Source: Gautieria morchelliformis | Taxonomy: Eukaryota; Basidiomycota; Agaricomycetes; Gomphales; Gomphaceae | Length of the DNA stretch: 64,000 nucleotides | Direction of reading: 5' to 3' | NCBI GenBank assembly: GCA_015179125.1 | Contig: WHVA01000181.1 | Span: 124,001-188,000, forward strand | Shown here: piece by piece, positions 21,935 to 31,715 of the stretch | How the letters are laid out: the number at the start of each line of letters is the position of its first letter | Position numbering within the stretch: the stretch's first letter is position 1 | The notes under the pieces: model-generated | Told to the model about the DNA's origin: nothing | The model's input: the letters and a program-made list of their open reading frames with translations, nothing else | Databases searched by the model: none | Program-made: the position numbers and the translations under genes

Positions 21935-22648
21935 TAGTGTTTTCCAGGCTCGGTCCCGGCTCAAAAGCCGCAGCTTGGGCCCGGCTTGGTCAGTCCCAGC
22001 TCGGCCCCGGCCCGGCCTTTAGGTGAGGTATTGACTAGGCCGATGCCCAACCCCAATGTATTTGGTGGAGTGATAACTAGAGCAATTCTTTCGAATTATA
22101 TGTCCTCTTCCTCATCTATAATGCCATCTAATTGCCATTCATCATCCCCATCCAACTCAATAACATCCTCAGCGGCTGGATCTGTTGTTTCTTCATCATC
22201 GAGGATGGCTTACTCAGTAGTGGTACTCGGAGCCGGTTTGCGAACTAGCAGGTCAGTCCTTAGCACACATTGGATTACCTGAAGTGCCTCTACAATATCA
22301 CCTTTCAAGCGGTTGCGACACTTGGTGATTGTGATACCCGACGCTGAAAAGGCACATTCGCTGGATACCGACAATGCCATTATAGGCAAGTAGTCATACA
22401 CTAGCGATGCCCAAACAGGGGAATGCCAGGCATTGTCCTGGCGCACAGTGTATAAGCCATATACAGTGCCAGAGAGTTGTCCTGTACTCACCCCCCACTA
22501 CTCCCAGAGGCATGTTTTCTGGTAATGTATCTTCTGCTTGAAGATATGAGCTGAAAGTGCTCTGCCACATCGGCTCATTATCCCATCCAAATGAGTTGCA
22601 CTTGGCTTAATAATGCGTCCATGCACGCTTTTGATAGGGCCGGCAACC
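21935..22648 (-). mobile_element. Truncated hAT element hAT-3
   Basis: The left end TAGTGTTTTCCAGGCTCGG, followed by ctcaaaagcc and GC-rich subterminal repeats, is the same TIR family as hAT-1 at 16,813. The minus strand encodes the C-terminus of a transposase (22,210-22,491). The right end is lost where the poly-T of LINE-B begins at 22,649. Confidence 0.75.
22210..22491 (-). pseudogene. hAT transposase C-terminal (dimerisation) fragment
   Basis: The minus strand encodes ASLVYDYLPIMALSVSSE, then CAFSASGITITKCRNRL, KGDIVEALQVIQC and LRTDLL. This is the conserved hAT C-terminal dimerisation region, where the usual pattern is SSERAFS, ITIS, RNRL and a helix. A Cys replaces the usual Arg after SSE. 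Upstream, NEPMWQSTF-like sequence lies in another frame, showing a frameshift, and the catalytic domain is missing. In intact elements this protein excises and inserts the transposon; here it is inactive. Confidence 0.82.
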
Positions 22649-22830
22649 TTTTTTTTTTTTTTTTTTTTTTTTTCCAATTTTACGTCTTTTGGGGCAGCGC
22701 CCTATGTAAGATGGTATGTACATTTTCTTTCTTGCGTTTAGTCCCCCTCTCCTTTGGACCTCTATTCTCTGCGTATGCTCAAGAGGCATTGCCTTGAGCA
22801 TGTCCATGCCTTCGTGGGCAAGGTGTGTGT

Positions 22831-23566
22831 TTAGCGCCTTCTCTCCCTGCGCTGTTGTCTGCCTGCTCTCCCTCCTGTGTCCTCTTTCGCCGGTGGTAGT
22901 GCGACGTCTCCGTATTGATTCTCGAACCTTTTCGTGTCCTGTATGTACCCAAATAGATGCTCCAACGCTTTGTGTCCGCCCAGCAGCGTTCTTAGAGGTC
23001 TCGCTCCTCGTTTCAGTTTGCTTTCCAGCCTTTGCCTCTGCTCCTTATATGCCCGGCACTGGAATAGGTAGTGCTGTACTGTCTCCTGTGCGCTCCCACA
23101 CGCCGGGCACAAGGGCGATTCCGCCTTTCCTATCTTGTACAAGTATTTGTTTAATGGTATGTGTCCCGTCCTCAACTGTACGAGTAGGCTGGCCTGCTTA
23201 CGCGGCATGTTCTTCATGATTTTCGCGAAGGCTGCTGACGGCATGGTGCGGTCAATCTCGTGCGCTCGCATAGCTCTAGGTGACTTAGCGTAGATTTCCC
23301 TCGCTCTCTGTTTCAGGCTCGTGTTGTGCCTCTGGACCTCTGCTGCTCTGCTCGTTGGCATCATTCCCTGACACTCGATCGGTATGTCCCTCTCCTTGCT
23401 GGTCTCTCCACTCGCCGCCTTCTTCGCCTCCTCATCCGCCCTCTCGTTCCCTGCTACCCCTTTGTGCCCCGGTACCCATCTCATAGTGACTTTGACTCCC
23501 GGCTGCTGTTGTACTACGCCTAGGATTTGTCTGTGAACTGTGTTGACGAGATATTGACCGGGGATT
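22831..23566 (-). pseudogene. LINE-B ORF2: RNase H end and C-terminal zinc motif
   Basis: It encodes AIPGQYLVNTVHRQI, then VTMRWVPGHKGVAGNERADE. The latter is the C-terminal part of the LINE RNase H domain, which removes RNA from the RNA-DNA hybrid; VPGH and NERADE are its signature. A Cys-His motif follows (CPACGSAQETVQHYLFQC), the usual end of Tad-type ORF2 proteins. The stop is at 22,831 after a basic tail (RAGRQQRRERRR). This piece is intact, joined to the next across the solo LTR at 23,572. Confidence 0.85.
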
Positions 23567-23571
23567 GCGCG

Positions 23572-24059
23572 TGTTGGGTGCATTTATGCTCCTGCACCAA
23601 AATCAAGCATAATATGTTCGATTTATTGTATGATGCTTCAATCTCTTCTCACATTGTTCTTGTACCATGCATTCACTTCTCTGATTATTTTCGAAATTTT
23701 CCAGTCACTCTCTACCTCTCTATTTCATTTTGTTATCTCTATTTTCACAGGCGGCTGCACCCAGCGGAGTTTGAAACGACTTCGACGCGCGAGCTCTTGA
23801 GCGCTAAAGGGCCGGGTGCATGTATATGCCTTCTGAGACAGGATAGTGCTCCTCTCTCAGTGACAATAAATTCACTGAGAGAGGCGAGTAGTATTCTTTA
23901 TATTTTCATAACATGTTGACTGAAAATCATGTAGTACATTTGATTCTAGGTATTGTATTAATATAACAGTGACAATAAATTCACTGAGAGAGTACATTTG
24001 ATTCTAGTTTTCTAAGAACTCTACCGAACCTTCCCTGCCATAACCCCAAGTTGCTAACA
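23572..24059 (+). mobile_element. Solo LTR, Copia family related to 26,141, diverged subfamily
   Basis: A 488-bp LTR starting TGTTGGGTGCATTTATGCTC and ending gctaaca. It is flanked by gcgcg (23,567-23,571) and gtgcg (24,060-24,064), a 5-bp duplication with one mismatch. Removing it restores the LINE-B codons for KERAIPG. It keeps the internal 13-bp-arm hairpin shared by this LTR family (23,851-23,884), but its last 60 bases differ from the 26-kb element. Confidence 0.85.
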
Positions 24060-24561
24060 GTGCGCTCCTTCCTAGTTGTCTGTATGGCCACTTGGTTGTC
24101 CAGGGCGATGGTATATCTCCCTCCCCGTTCGATGTTAAGCATCTTCGCCCCTATGGCTGCGCCTGCTAGTTCTGCTTCAAAGACGGTGTGCTCGTTTTCT
24201 GGGCCCATGTATAGCCATGTTGTCCTGCATTCCCTTCCGTTCTTGTACATCACTGCAGCAGCCCCTACTCCACCCTCTATGCACAATCCGTCCGTGTATA
24301 CCACCACCTCTGCTTTGTCGGTGTCTATTTCTTCCTTTGCTTTCTCCTTGGACGGTGGGATCCTTGCGTTGAATGCCGGAGCCCATTTGGGCCCGAGCAC
24401 CACCGTGTGGATCTTCTCCATCGTATCTGGGTTCAGCTCGAAAGCGTGCATCATCACGTGTAGAGGCGATCTGTGGCGCTTGACGTACCTCCTAGCTGCT
24501 TTCCTCATTCTCTCTGCTAGCGGGTGACTCTGGGGCAGGCACGCTAGCCGTACTGCAGCTC
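24060..24561 (-). pseudogene. LINE-B ORF2: tether and RNase H start
   Basis: It encodes ACLPQSHPLAERMRKAARRY, HRSPLHVMMHAFELNPDTME, then the RNase H opening VVVYTDGLCIEGGVGAAAVM, FEAELAGAAIGAKML and TIALDNQVAIQTTRKER. The catalytic Asp of YTDG, the Glu of FEAEL and the Asp of ALDN are kept. It continues across the solo LTR into the 22,831 piece and is cut upstream by the hAT element. Confidence 0.85.
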
Positions 24562-25244
24562 CAGGGCTGTCCACAAGTCCAGGTTCCTCCAGGTGACTCG
24601 CAGTTCAACCTGTGATTTTAACCTGCAGATCCAACTCCCACAAGTCCAGGTGACCTGGCGCCTAAAAACCTGGCAAGTCCAGGTTTGGCCTTTGGAATTC
24701 CACAGGTGACTCGCAGACCTGCAAGCCTTAAATGCCAAGAATTCATGTCATTTACATGTCATTCAACTACTATTACCTCCTGCACAACAGCCTTCTTGAA
24801 ATGCTTACTCTTATCATGCAGCAACTCTACAACACATTCCTCAGGAACAAGTCCTTCATATGACAGCCATGTGCTGAGTATGGTTCCGGCACATGTCAAC
24901 TTTCCTTCAGAGAGTGACACATCTGTGATACAGTCAGTCCGCCCTGACTGAATGCACGTTCGACATCTGTGGATGTTGCTAGAGGAGCATGGGCAAAATA
25001 GGATGTAAGGATGTGTGAAATAGCTCACCCCCATCCCCACGGGAGGAGATATGTCATGCACTCGCACGGGGTGAGTTAGCTCCAAATAATCTGGCAAGTC
25101 ACTGCAAGTCACCCGCAGGTTTAACCTGCGGTCCAAGTCAACCTGCAATAAAACTCAGGTAAAGTCCAGGTTCCGCTTCTGGAAGCTGGCAAACCTGTGA
25201 GTCCAAGTCGAGGTAACCTGCAGGTTGACTCGTGGACAGCCCTG
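24562..25244 (-). mobile_element. Deleted hAT element hAT-2 with 8-bp TSD
   Basis: The 683-bp element starts CAGGGCTGTCCAC and ends GTGGACAGCCCTG, and is flanked by a perfect 8-bp duplication, tgcagctc (24,554-24,561 and 25,245-25,252). Both features are diagnostic of hAT transposons. Its subterminal regions are full of AGTCCAGGT and ACCTGCAGG motifs in both orientations. The TIR differs from hAT-1 and hAT-3, so it is a second hAT family. Confidence 0.93.
24765..25030 (-). pseudogene. hAT-2 transposase C-terminal relic
   Basis: The minus strand reads YFAHAPLATSTDVERAFSQG and GLTVSQMCHSL in one frame and then, after a frame change near 24,910, SEGKLTCAGTILSTWLSYEG and LVPEECVVELLHDKSK to a stop near 24,760. 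VERAFSQGGLTVS is the hAT dimerisation motif. Only this end of the transposase survives, so the element is an internal-deletion derivative that would need transposase supplied from elsewhere. Confidence 0.8.
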
Positions 25245-25252
25245 TGCAGCTC

Positions 25253-26135
25253 TGTGCACTATCTTGGTCACTAGCAGCGGGAACGATAGGAGGTCGGCGT
25301 GTGCGTCGAGTGTGTCTGTGGCCGTGGTTCTAAGTGCTCCTGTGATGTCTAGCGCGACCTGTCTCTGGATTCTGGCTAGCTTGTTCACATAGCCCTTGTG
25401 CCTTTGGTCCTGTTCGTCTCTGGCGTGAGGAAAACGTCAGCGGCATATAACATCCTTGGGATCGCGACAGTTAGGTAGTATGTCCGCATGTACTTAGCTA
25501 GTATTCCCCTTGACGGTTTTGCTAGTCTTTTGTACTGCCCCACGTATGCTTCCCCTTTCTTCAGAGCGTAGTTGACATGTTCTTTGAATCTCAATTCCTG
25601 GTCCATTATCACCCCCAGGAATTTGTGAGTTACTGTGGGCCGCACTACATGAGTCCCTATTTTTACCGATGGCCTCGTCGTCGGCTTGGATTTCCTCGGT
25701 CTCACTGGGTCTTTTTCTCTTCTTCTGGTGAGCCCCATCAACCCGAATTTCTCCACCGCGAATTGGCATTGATGCTGTTCCGCCCAGTCGTACGCTCCCC
25801 CGGGCCTTTCCATCATTTCTGTCAGCCTTCTGAATGCCTCAGGTAGGTCCTTCCCTTCTGCTGTTAGGGTTGTGTCGTCCACGAACCCCATGCAGCCTTC
25901 TCCCCTCTTACTCTGCACGATGTTGATAAGGTCCACGTTATAGAACTGGTACACGATTGCTGAGACGGGGCAGCCCTGGTCCATTCCCCGCTCTATGGGC
26001 CTGGTCGCTGAGGTATAATCATCCAGGCTGACGACTGTGAGCCTGTTTTGGACCTTCCTGTGTATCCAGTCCATGTACCCGCGCGGTATTCCTCTCCTAC
26101 GCATGTTGTGAGTCAGTCTTTTTAGTATGATGCTA
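25253..26135 (-). pseudogene. LINE-B ORF2: reverse transcriptase palm and thumb
   Basis: It encodes SIILKRLTHNMRRRGIP, GMDQGCPVSAIVYQFYN and GCMGFVDDTTLTAEGKDL. The catalytic FVDD is intact. Then follow FGLMGLTRRREKD, FLGVIMDQELRFKEHVNYAL and the thumb, with RMLYAADVFLTPETNRTKGT. A frameshift near 25,390 moves the reading to KLARIQRQVALDITGA. Reverse transcriptase primes at a nicked target and copies the LINE RNA. The piece ends at the hAT-2 duplication. Confidence 0.87.
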
Positions 26136-26140
26136 GGGAA

Positions 26141-26680
26141 AGTTGGGTGCATTTATGCTCCTGCACCAAAATCAAGCCAAATAGATTCCACCATTCGTAT
26201 TTCTTTTGATTTTGACCTGAAACCATGCTGACATTCATTCTATGATTTGTCAAATTTTTCTTTGATTTTTCGAAGCTGTATTTCTACTTCTTTTCATGTT
26301 CTGTCCAACCGACCCTTTGTGGGTGGTTGTGGACAGGTTTCCTTTTTGAGGTGCGGCTGTTCACTACTGTGCTACGTTTTACGGGCGCTTATCATGGCAC
26401 ACCGTGGCATCACGGGCGCTAAAGTGCCGGCTAGTAGTACATGCGCATGAGACACATTTCCCTCCTCTCTCAGTGACAACTAAATTCACTGAGAGAGGCA
26501 AGTAAATTAGTCTTGTTTCCTTTCGATTTGTTGACCTATAAATCCTATAGTGAATTAATTTCTAGGTAGTGTATAATACATTTATAGTGATAACTAAATT
26601 CACTGAGAGAGTGAATTAATTTCTAGTCTTCTTTTGAGCACCAAGTCCGAACCTACTGCCTATAATTCCTGTCCTCTACA
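26141..26680 (+). repeat. Copia 5' LTR (540 bp)
   Basis: It begins AGTTGGGTGC, where the 3' LTR has TGTTGGGTGC (first base mutated), and ends cctctaca. It keeps a perfect 13-bp-arm hairpin at 26,464-26,498. A 17-bp direct repeat (26,549-26,565 and 26,610-26,626) brackets the 61 bp missing from the 3' LTR. Confidence 0.92.
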
Positions 26681-26696
26681 GGGTTATGGGCCCCGG
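26681..26696 (+). promoter_or_regulatory. Primer-binding site, half initiator tRNA-Met type
   Basis: The bases directly after the 5' LTR (gggttatgggcccc) are complementary to the anticodon arm of initiator tRNA-Met (GGGCCCATAACC) rather than to a tRNA 3' end. Copia elements are known to prime from such a cleaved half-tRNA. The first ATG of gag (26,686) lies inside this site. Confidence 0.7.
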
Positions 26697-27303
26697 AGAC
26701 ACTTCACAGAAGCTTTTGGGTGTTGAGAAGCTTGCTACAGATGGAAGTAATTGGCCATCGTGGCGAACCACTCTCATCAGCTATTTCGAGTCCAAAATCT
26801 ACTCAAGCATGTAGAAGGGAGAGTCACTCGACCTCCTGATCCTCCAGTTATGCCCCCACGCCATATTCTTACAGAAGCTGAGGAAACTCAGATAGATAAG
26901 GCTGAGGAGAAGCTGGAGAGATATCTTGCTAGAGAAGGACAAGCCAAGACCCAAATAATCGTCTCAGTGTCAGAGTCACTAGCTCTGATGCTACAGAAAC
27001 AAAAGACAGCAAAAGAGACTTGGGATGCACTGGTCAATGAAATGACCAAAAAGCCCAAGATGGTCCTCACCAGCCTGCAGAGACAACTCCGCAGTATGAG
27101 ATGTCCTGAGGATGGAGACTTGAGAGACCACTTGGACAAGGCCCAAGACCTATATGCCCGTCTTAATGAGATGGGAGCCAGAGTTTCTGGAGAAGAATTT
27201 ATGGACATAATCCTTGCGTCACTTCCACCATCCTATGAGGCAGTCATGAATGCCCTTACCACTTCGCTTGAAGAATGCGGGAGACCCTTAGTCCCTGATG
27301 ACA
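26686..27303 (+). pseudogene. Copia Gag, N-terminal part
   Basis: The opening GVEKLATDGSNWPSWRTTLI is a typical Copia Gag start. The frame ends at a TAG near 26,814 and continues one frame over as LLKHVEGRVTRPPDPP, then KTAKETWDALVNEMTKKPKM and EEFMDIILASLPPSYEAVM. Gag coats the element RNA and forms the particle. At 27,303 the frame is cut by LINE-A; after its removal PDDIIRV runs directly into LKAQYDRK at 35,620. A frameshift near 26,800 inactivates it. Confidence 0.88.
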
Positions 27304-27452
27304 TTATTAGGGTGGGAACTTTCTCACGCCCACCATAACACCCAAAAACGCCAATACGCTTTTTTCCCTACACACGCCGTATAAAACGACGCACAGAGCA
27401 TTGTTAGTGAAGGATAGCAGCAGAACGTACCACCGCAACAAAAAGTGGGGAC

Positions 27453-29077
27453 ATGCCACCAAGCACAGACCCCACACCACCTGCCACGTCACAATCCCGC
27501 ACGAGGGCCAGCAACCAGCAAGGAGCGAACAAGTCCAGAGCCGAGCTGCTAGCAGACCCCTACGCCGCAGTACGCACGAAGGAAGCGGCACGCACCTTCC
27601 TGGACAGACAGGGCTTCTTCGCCAAGGAAGAGCCCATGACAACAGAACTCCTCAGCCACACGCTCCTATCACTAGCCCACAGCACCTCGGGAAAGTCTCT
27701 ACAGGAGGGGGTCAGATCGGTCGCGATACTCATGATGGAAGAGGCGGCGAAAAACCTGGGAGAGATAGTAGTCAAACACGTCGAAGGAAAGCTGAAAACA
27801 GCTATCAAGAGGTTCGATGAGGCGACAGAGGTGGCGAGAAACCTAATGGAGGCTGCGCAGTTCTCCATGGAGGGGATGGCCAAGTTGGTTGAGGAGGCTC
27901 GCGAGCACCAGCAAGGGACGAGGAGCCAGGGCACACAGGGAGGCGAGGCGGCGACATACGCGGCGGCGCTGAAGGGAAATGTCCCGCTCTCACACCCGAA
28001 TACCCTAGCCAGGGCCAGAGCCAGAGAACGACAGTTACTGGTAGATAAGGACCCGATGGCAGAAAACGACACCCTGAAAGAGCTCACAGAGCTAGAGTTA
28101 GTTGCGAAGGCAAATGAGGCCGTGGAACAGATAAGCCAAACGGAGGAGGTAGAGAAGGAATGCTTCGTAGGGGAAAAGAGACTGGCAAATGGGGGAATAG
28201 TCTTCGAGCTGCGGTCTGGGACAGCGACCAAGTGGCTACAGCAAAACAAGAGGAACTTCCTCGAGCATTTCAGTGGAACAGCGATCATCAAGGATAGAGC
28301 GGTATCGGTAATCATAGAATATGTTCCATTATCACACTCACCGGAAGCTTTTGCAGAGTTAAGAAAAATCGAAAGAGAATCCAGCTTGCCACCGGACACG
28401 CTGATATCGACCAGGTGGATCAAGCCGATCCACAGGCGAACCGAAGGACAAAGATCTGCCCACATAATTGCCAAGTTCGCGAACACAGAAACGGCGAACA
28501 AAAGCATCAGGGACGGAATAATCATATCGGGAAAGCGCACCTGGGCTAGGAGAATTAGAAGGGAACCAAGAAGGTGTCTAAAGTGCCAGAAGCACAACAC
28601 GAGACACATAGCGGCGGACTGCGGGGGACTCGAAACATGCGGCACGTGCGGCAAAGGGCACAGGACAGCGGGGTGCGAGGAGACAGACCCGAGTAGATTT
28701 AGATGCGTCAACTGCGACAAACATGGCCATGCCTCAGGGACCTAACATGCCCCTCCTTCAGAGCCGCGTGCCAGGCAGCGGAGAAAGTCGATCCCGAGCA
28801 CACATACAAATACTTCCCAGATGAGCATCCCTGGACGTGGGAACAGCAGGGACAGGCAATGGAAACCGAGGATGCAGGAGAATTATTCAGGACAACGAGA
28901 GCGCAAGAGGAAGTCACACAGCAAAACCGACAGAGCACCAGAGGAACACGGGAAGCGCAGAAGAGAGAGAACAGAGCAATCGGGGGCACAGGGGAGCAAA
29001 CCCGCCGAGGGGACACAGGGACCAAGGATGGGCGAACCACCACGACAGACAGAGGTGACTGGATGAGTTCGGAATAA
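27453..29077 (+). pseudogene. LINE-A ORF1 (Gag-like, CCHC zinc knuckles)
   Basis: It starts at 27,453 (MPPSTDPTPPATSQSRTRAS) and runs 430 codons to a stop at 28,745. A helical middle (residues about 60-150, with EAAKNLGEIVVKHVEGKLK) precedes three Cys-His knuckles near the end: CLKCQKHNTRHIAADC, CGTCGKGHRTAGC and CVNCDKHGHAS. Such ORF1 proteins bind the LINE RNA and form the RNP. The stop is a frameshift lesion: the neighbouring frame continues LTCPSFRAACQ and YKYFPDEHPWTWEQQ, the usual Tad-type ORF1 C-terminus, to 29,077. ORF2 begins 59 bases later. A long antisense ORF here is a shadow. Confidence 0.88.
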
Positions 29078-29135
29078 CAGTTAGCCAACCGGAAGAGAGC
29101 TCGAGGGATGACGACGTCAACGACCAATACTGCGG

Positions 29136-29885
29136 ATGAACGAACACAACCCGAACAGAAGCAACCTGCGGATTAGACAACAAAACGTGAACAAGTCACT
29201 CACAGCGGTGAATGACCTATTAGCCAAATTCCCCCCCGAAGAATACGACATCATAGCTATTCAAGAACCGTACATAGACTTTCGGGGAAACGCCAGGGCG
29301 TCCCCACATTGGTTCTCAGTATATCCGCCAACACACTACTGAGACAAGAGCAAGCGCACGAGATCTATGATCCTAGTAAGTAACAGGCTGGCCACAGATG
29401 CTTGGGTAGCGCTAGAAGTAGGGTCGCCAGACATCACGGCAGTGAAAGTCAAAACGCAAACCGGTGTCGTTCTAATATATAACATATACTGCGACTGTAC
29501 TCACTCACAAGGACTTAGAACCCTACAGAACCACATGCGAAGCCGAGCAGGACAAGAACAGACACAGCAAGAAGACGTCGATGGAGCAATATGGTTAGGC
29601 GACTTCAACAGACACCACCCGATATGGGACGAGCACAGAAATGCGCATCTATTCACAAGGAACAACCTAGACGAGGCCCAGATCCTACTCAACGCAGTGG
29701 CAGACCACGACATGCATATGGCGCTCCCTAAAGAAATACCTACGCTAAGGGCCATGGCTACAGGAAATCACATGCGTACTGACAACATCTTCATATCCAC
29801 AGAAATGATAGAGCGTATCATAAGTTGCAAGACCATACCTGAGGACCAGCCAGCTAAGAGCGACCATTTCCCGATGACACACTCC
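29136..29885 (+). pseudogene. LINE-A ORF2: apurinic-type endonuclease domain
   Basis: It opens with LRIRQQNVNKSLTAVNDLL, then DIIAIQEPYIDFRG (catalytic Glu), IWLGDFNRHHPIWDEHRN (Asp and Asn), TDNIFIS and KSDHFP (final Asp-His). These are the conserved motifs of the exonuclease-endonuclease-phosphatase fold that nicks target DNA. A TGA interrupts the frame at 29,340-29,342 and the frame shifts near 29,880, so it is inactive. Confidence 0.88.
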
Positions 29886-31715
29886 TAGACGTTTCGCCGC
29901 CAACAACGACCTACATACCAAAAGCCAACTACAGGCAGGTCAACTGGAACATGTTCAACTAGGAGCTGCAGCGAATGCTCAGGGCTAGCATCCCAGATCC
30001 ATCGCTGAACCACAGAACTCAGTTCAAGCAGCGCCTCGGAGCAGTGACGGCGGCGATCATGAAGGTGGCAGAGGAGAGAGTGCCCAAGACTAAGCCCTCC
30101 CCATACATGAAGCGATGGTGGTCTGCTGAACTGACACACATCAGGACAGAAACCAGAAAGCTTGGACGAAAGTCATACGCTAGAAGGGACGATCAGAACG
30201 ATAAAGCGCACGAGGACTACAAGGCAGCCAGGAGCCGATACGCTGAAGCGATAGAGAAGTCGAAGCAGGAACATTGGGATGCGTTCCTGGAGGAGGTCGA
30301 CCTGAAGACGGTGTGGACCGCACACAAATACGTGTCGACGGATGCAACGGACGGGGGAAAAGCCAGAATCCCAACCTTCATAGGGAAGAGGGAAGACGAA
30401 ACGAGATGGGTAGCCGACTCGAACGAGCAGAAGGCGGAACTACTCTTCAACACATTCTTCCCAGGGGTAAGAGCACAGGCAGAAGATATCCCAGCAGAGC
30501 ACGAATACCCCGAGCCAGCATACGACTATGCCCCAATCACAGATGAACAAATCCGCAGGGCGATCCAAAAGCTCAACCCATTCAAAGCAGCTGGAGCCAA
30601 CGGTATCCCTAATGTCGTGATCAAACAGTGCGCTGACGTCCTGCTGCCGTACATAGGTCCATTATTCCGAGAAACAATCGAGCTAGACATATACCCACCC
30701 GAGTGGAGGGACTCGATTATCAGGGTGCTCCGCAAGCCGGGCAAGGCTGACTACATGGTGCCCGGAGCATATCGGCCCATTGCATGCTAGACACCATGGG
30801 GAAAGTACTGTCAGCGTGTATAGCGGAAGACCTGGTAACAATGACGGAGAGACACCACCTTCTACCGGCGAACCATTTCGGATGCAGACCAGGCCGAACG
30901 ACTACCGATGCACTCCACTACATCATCGCAACGGCCAAAGATGCGTGGAGAAGAGGCAGAGTGGTAGGGTTGCTATTCCTCGACATCAAAGGCGTGTTCC
31001 CCAGCATTGTGCTAGACAAACTGATACACAATATGAGAAAGAGGGGCGTACCAGAGGAATACACGAGATGGATCCGCAGAAGGGTAGAGGGGCGAACCAC
31101 CACGATAATTTTCGATGACCACACCGCGCCGGCAAGAATAGTCGGCAGAGGTATGGACCAGGGATGCCGTGTGTCAGCCATAGCATACCAGTATTACAAT
31201 GCCGACCTACTAGAGACAGTCAGAAACGCCAACAAAGAAGACTGCGTACGATTGTGGACGACACTACCCTGATGGCAGAGGGAAAGGACCTGAAGCAGGC
31301 TTTCGACAAGCTCACGGACATAATGAGCAGAACCACGGGGGCGGGCGACTGGGCCGAGGCGCACCAATGCTCCTTCGAGGGTAGCAAATTTGGACTTATG
31401 GGGCTCACCAGGAGAAGGGAAAAAGACCCAAGTGCACCCAAAAGACCAGACCGATCACGAGACCAACCATCAAGATCGGCCAGCAGATCATCAAGCCGAC
31501 GGCCGCGCACAAGTGCCTAGGAGTCATACTAGACCAAGAGCTGAGGTTCAGGGAGCACGTAAATTACGCACTCAAAAAGGGGGAGAAATACCTGGCGCAA
31601 TCTAAGAGGCTTGCGAAGAACACAAGAGGGGTCAAAGCTAAGCACATGAGACGATACTACCTAGCAGTCGCCATCCCGAGAATGCTGTATGCCGCTGACA
31701 TTTTTCTTATACCAG
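29886..31715 (+). pseudogene. LINE-A ORF2: reverse transcriptase region
   Basis: After a linker with VPKTKPSPYMKRWWSAELT come the RT motifs: AIQKLNPFKAAGANGIPN, VLRKPGKADYMVPGAYRPIA, HFGCRPGRTTTDALHY, LLFLDIKGVFPSI, GMDQGCRVSAIAYQYYN and, one frame over, IVDDTTLMAEGKDL. The catalytic motif is IVDD instead of FVDD, and LDIKG supplies the first catalytic Asp. Lesions include a TAG near 29,961 and frameshifts near 30,785, 31,250 and 31,430. The thumb ends RMLYAADIFLIP at the 5' edge of the inverted-repeat element. Confidence 0.88.

Noticed and set aside
22649..22673. Poly-T as a Pol III terminator or simple repeat
   Set aside because: It is the poly-A tail of minus-strand LINE-B, directly following the same 3' UTR end as in LINE-A.
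27303..27313. Telomeric TTAGGG repeat
   Set aside because: A single ttaggg inside the LINE-A target duplication; no array anywhere in the window.
27560..28720. 386-codon minus-strand ORF
   Set aside because: Shadow of LINE-A ORF1, whose zinc knuckles and position before ORF2 are unambiguous.
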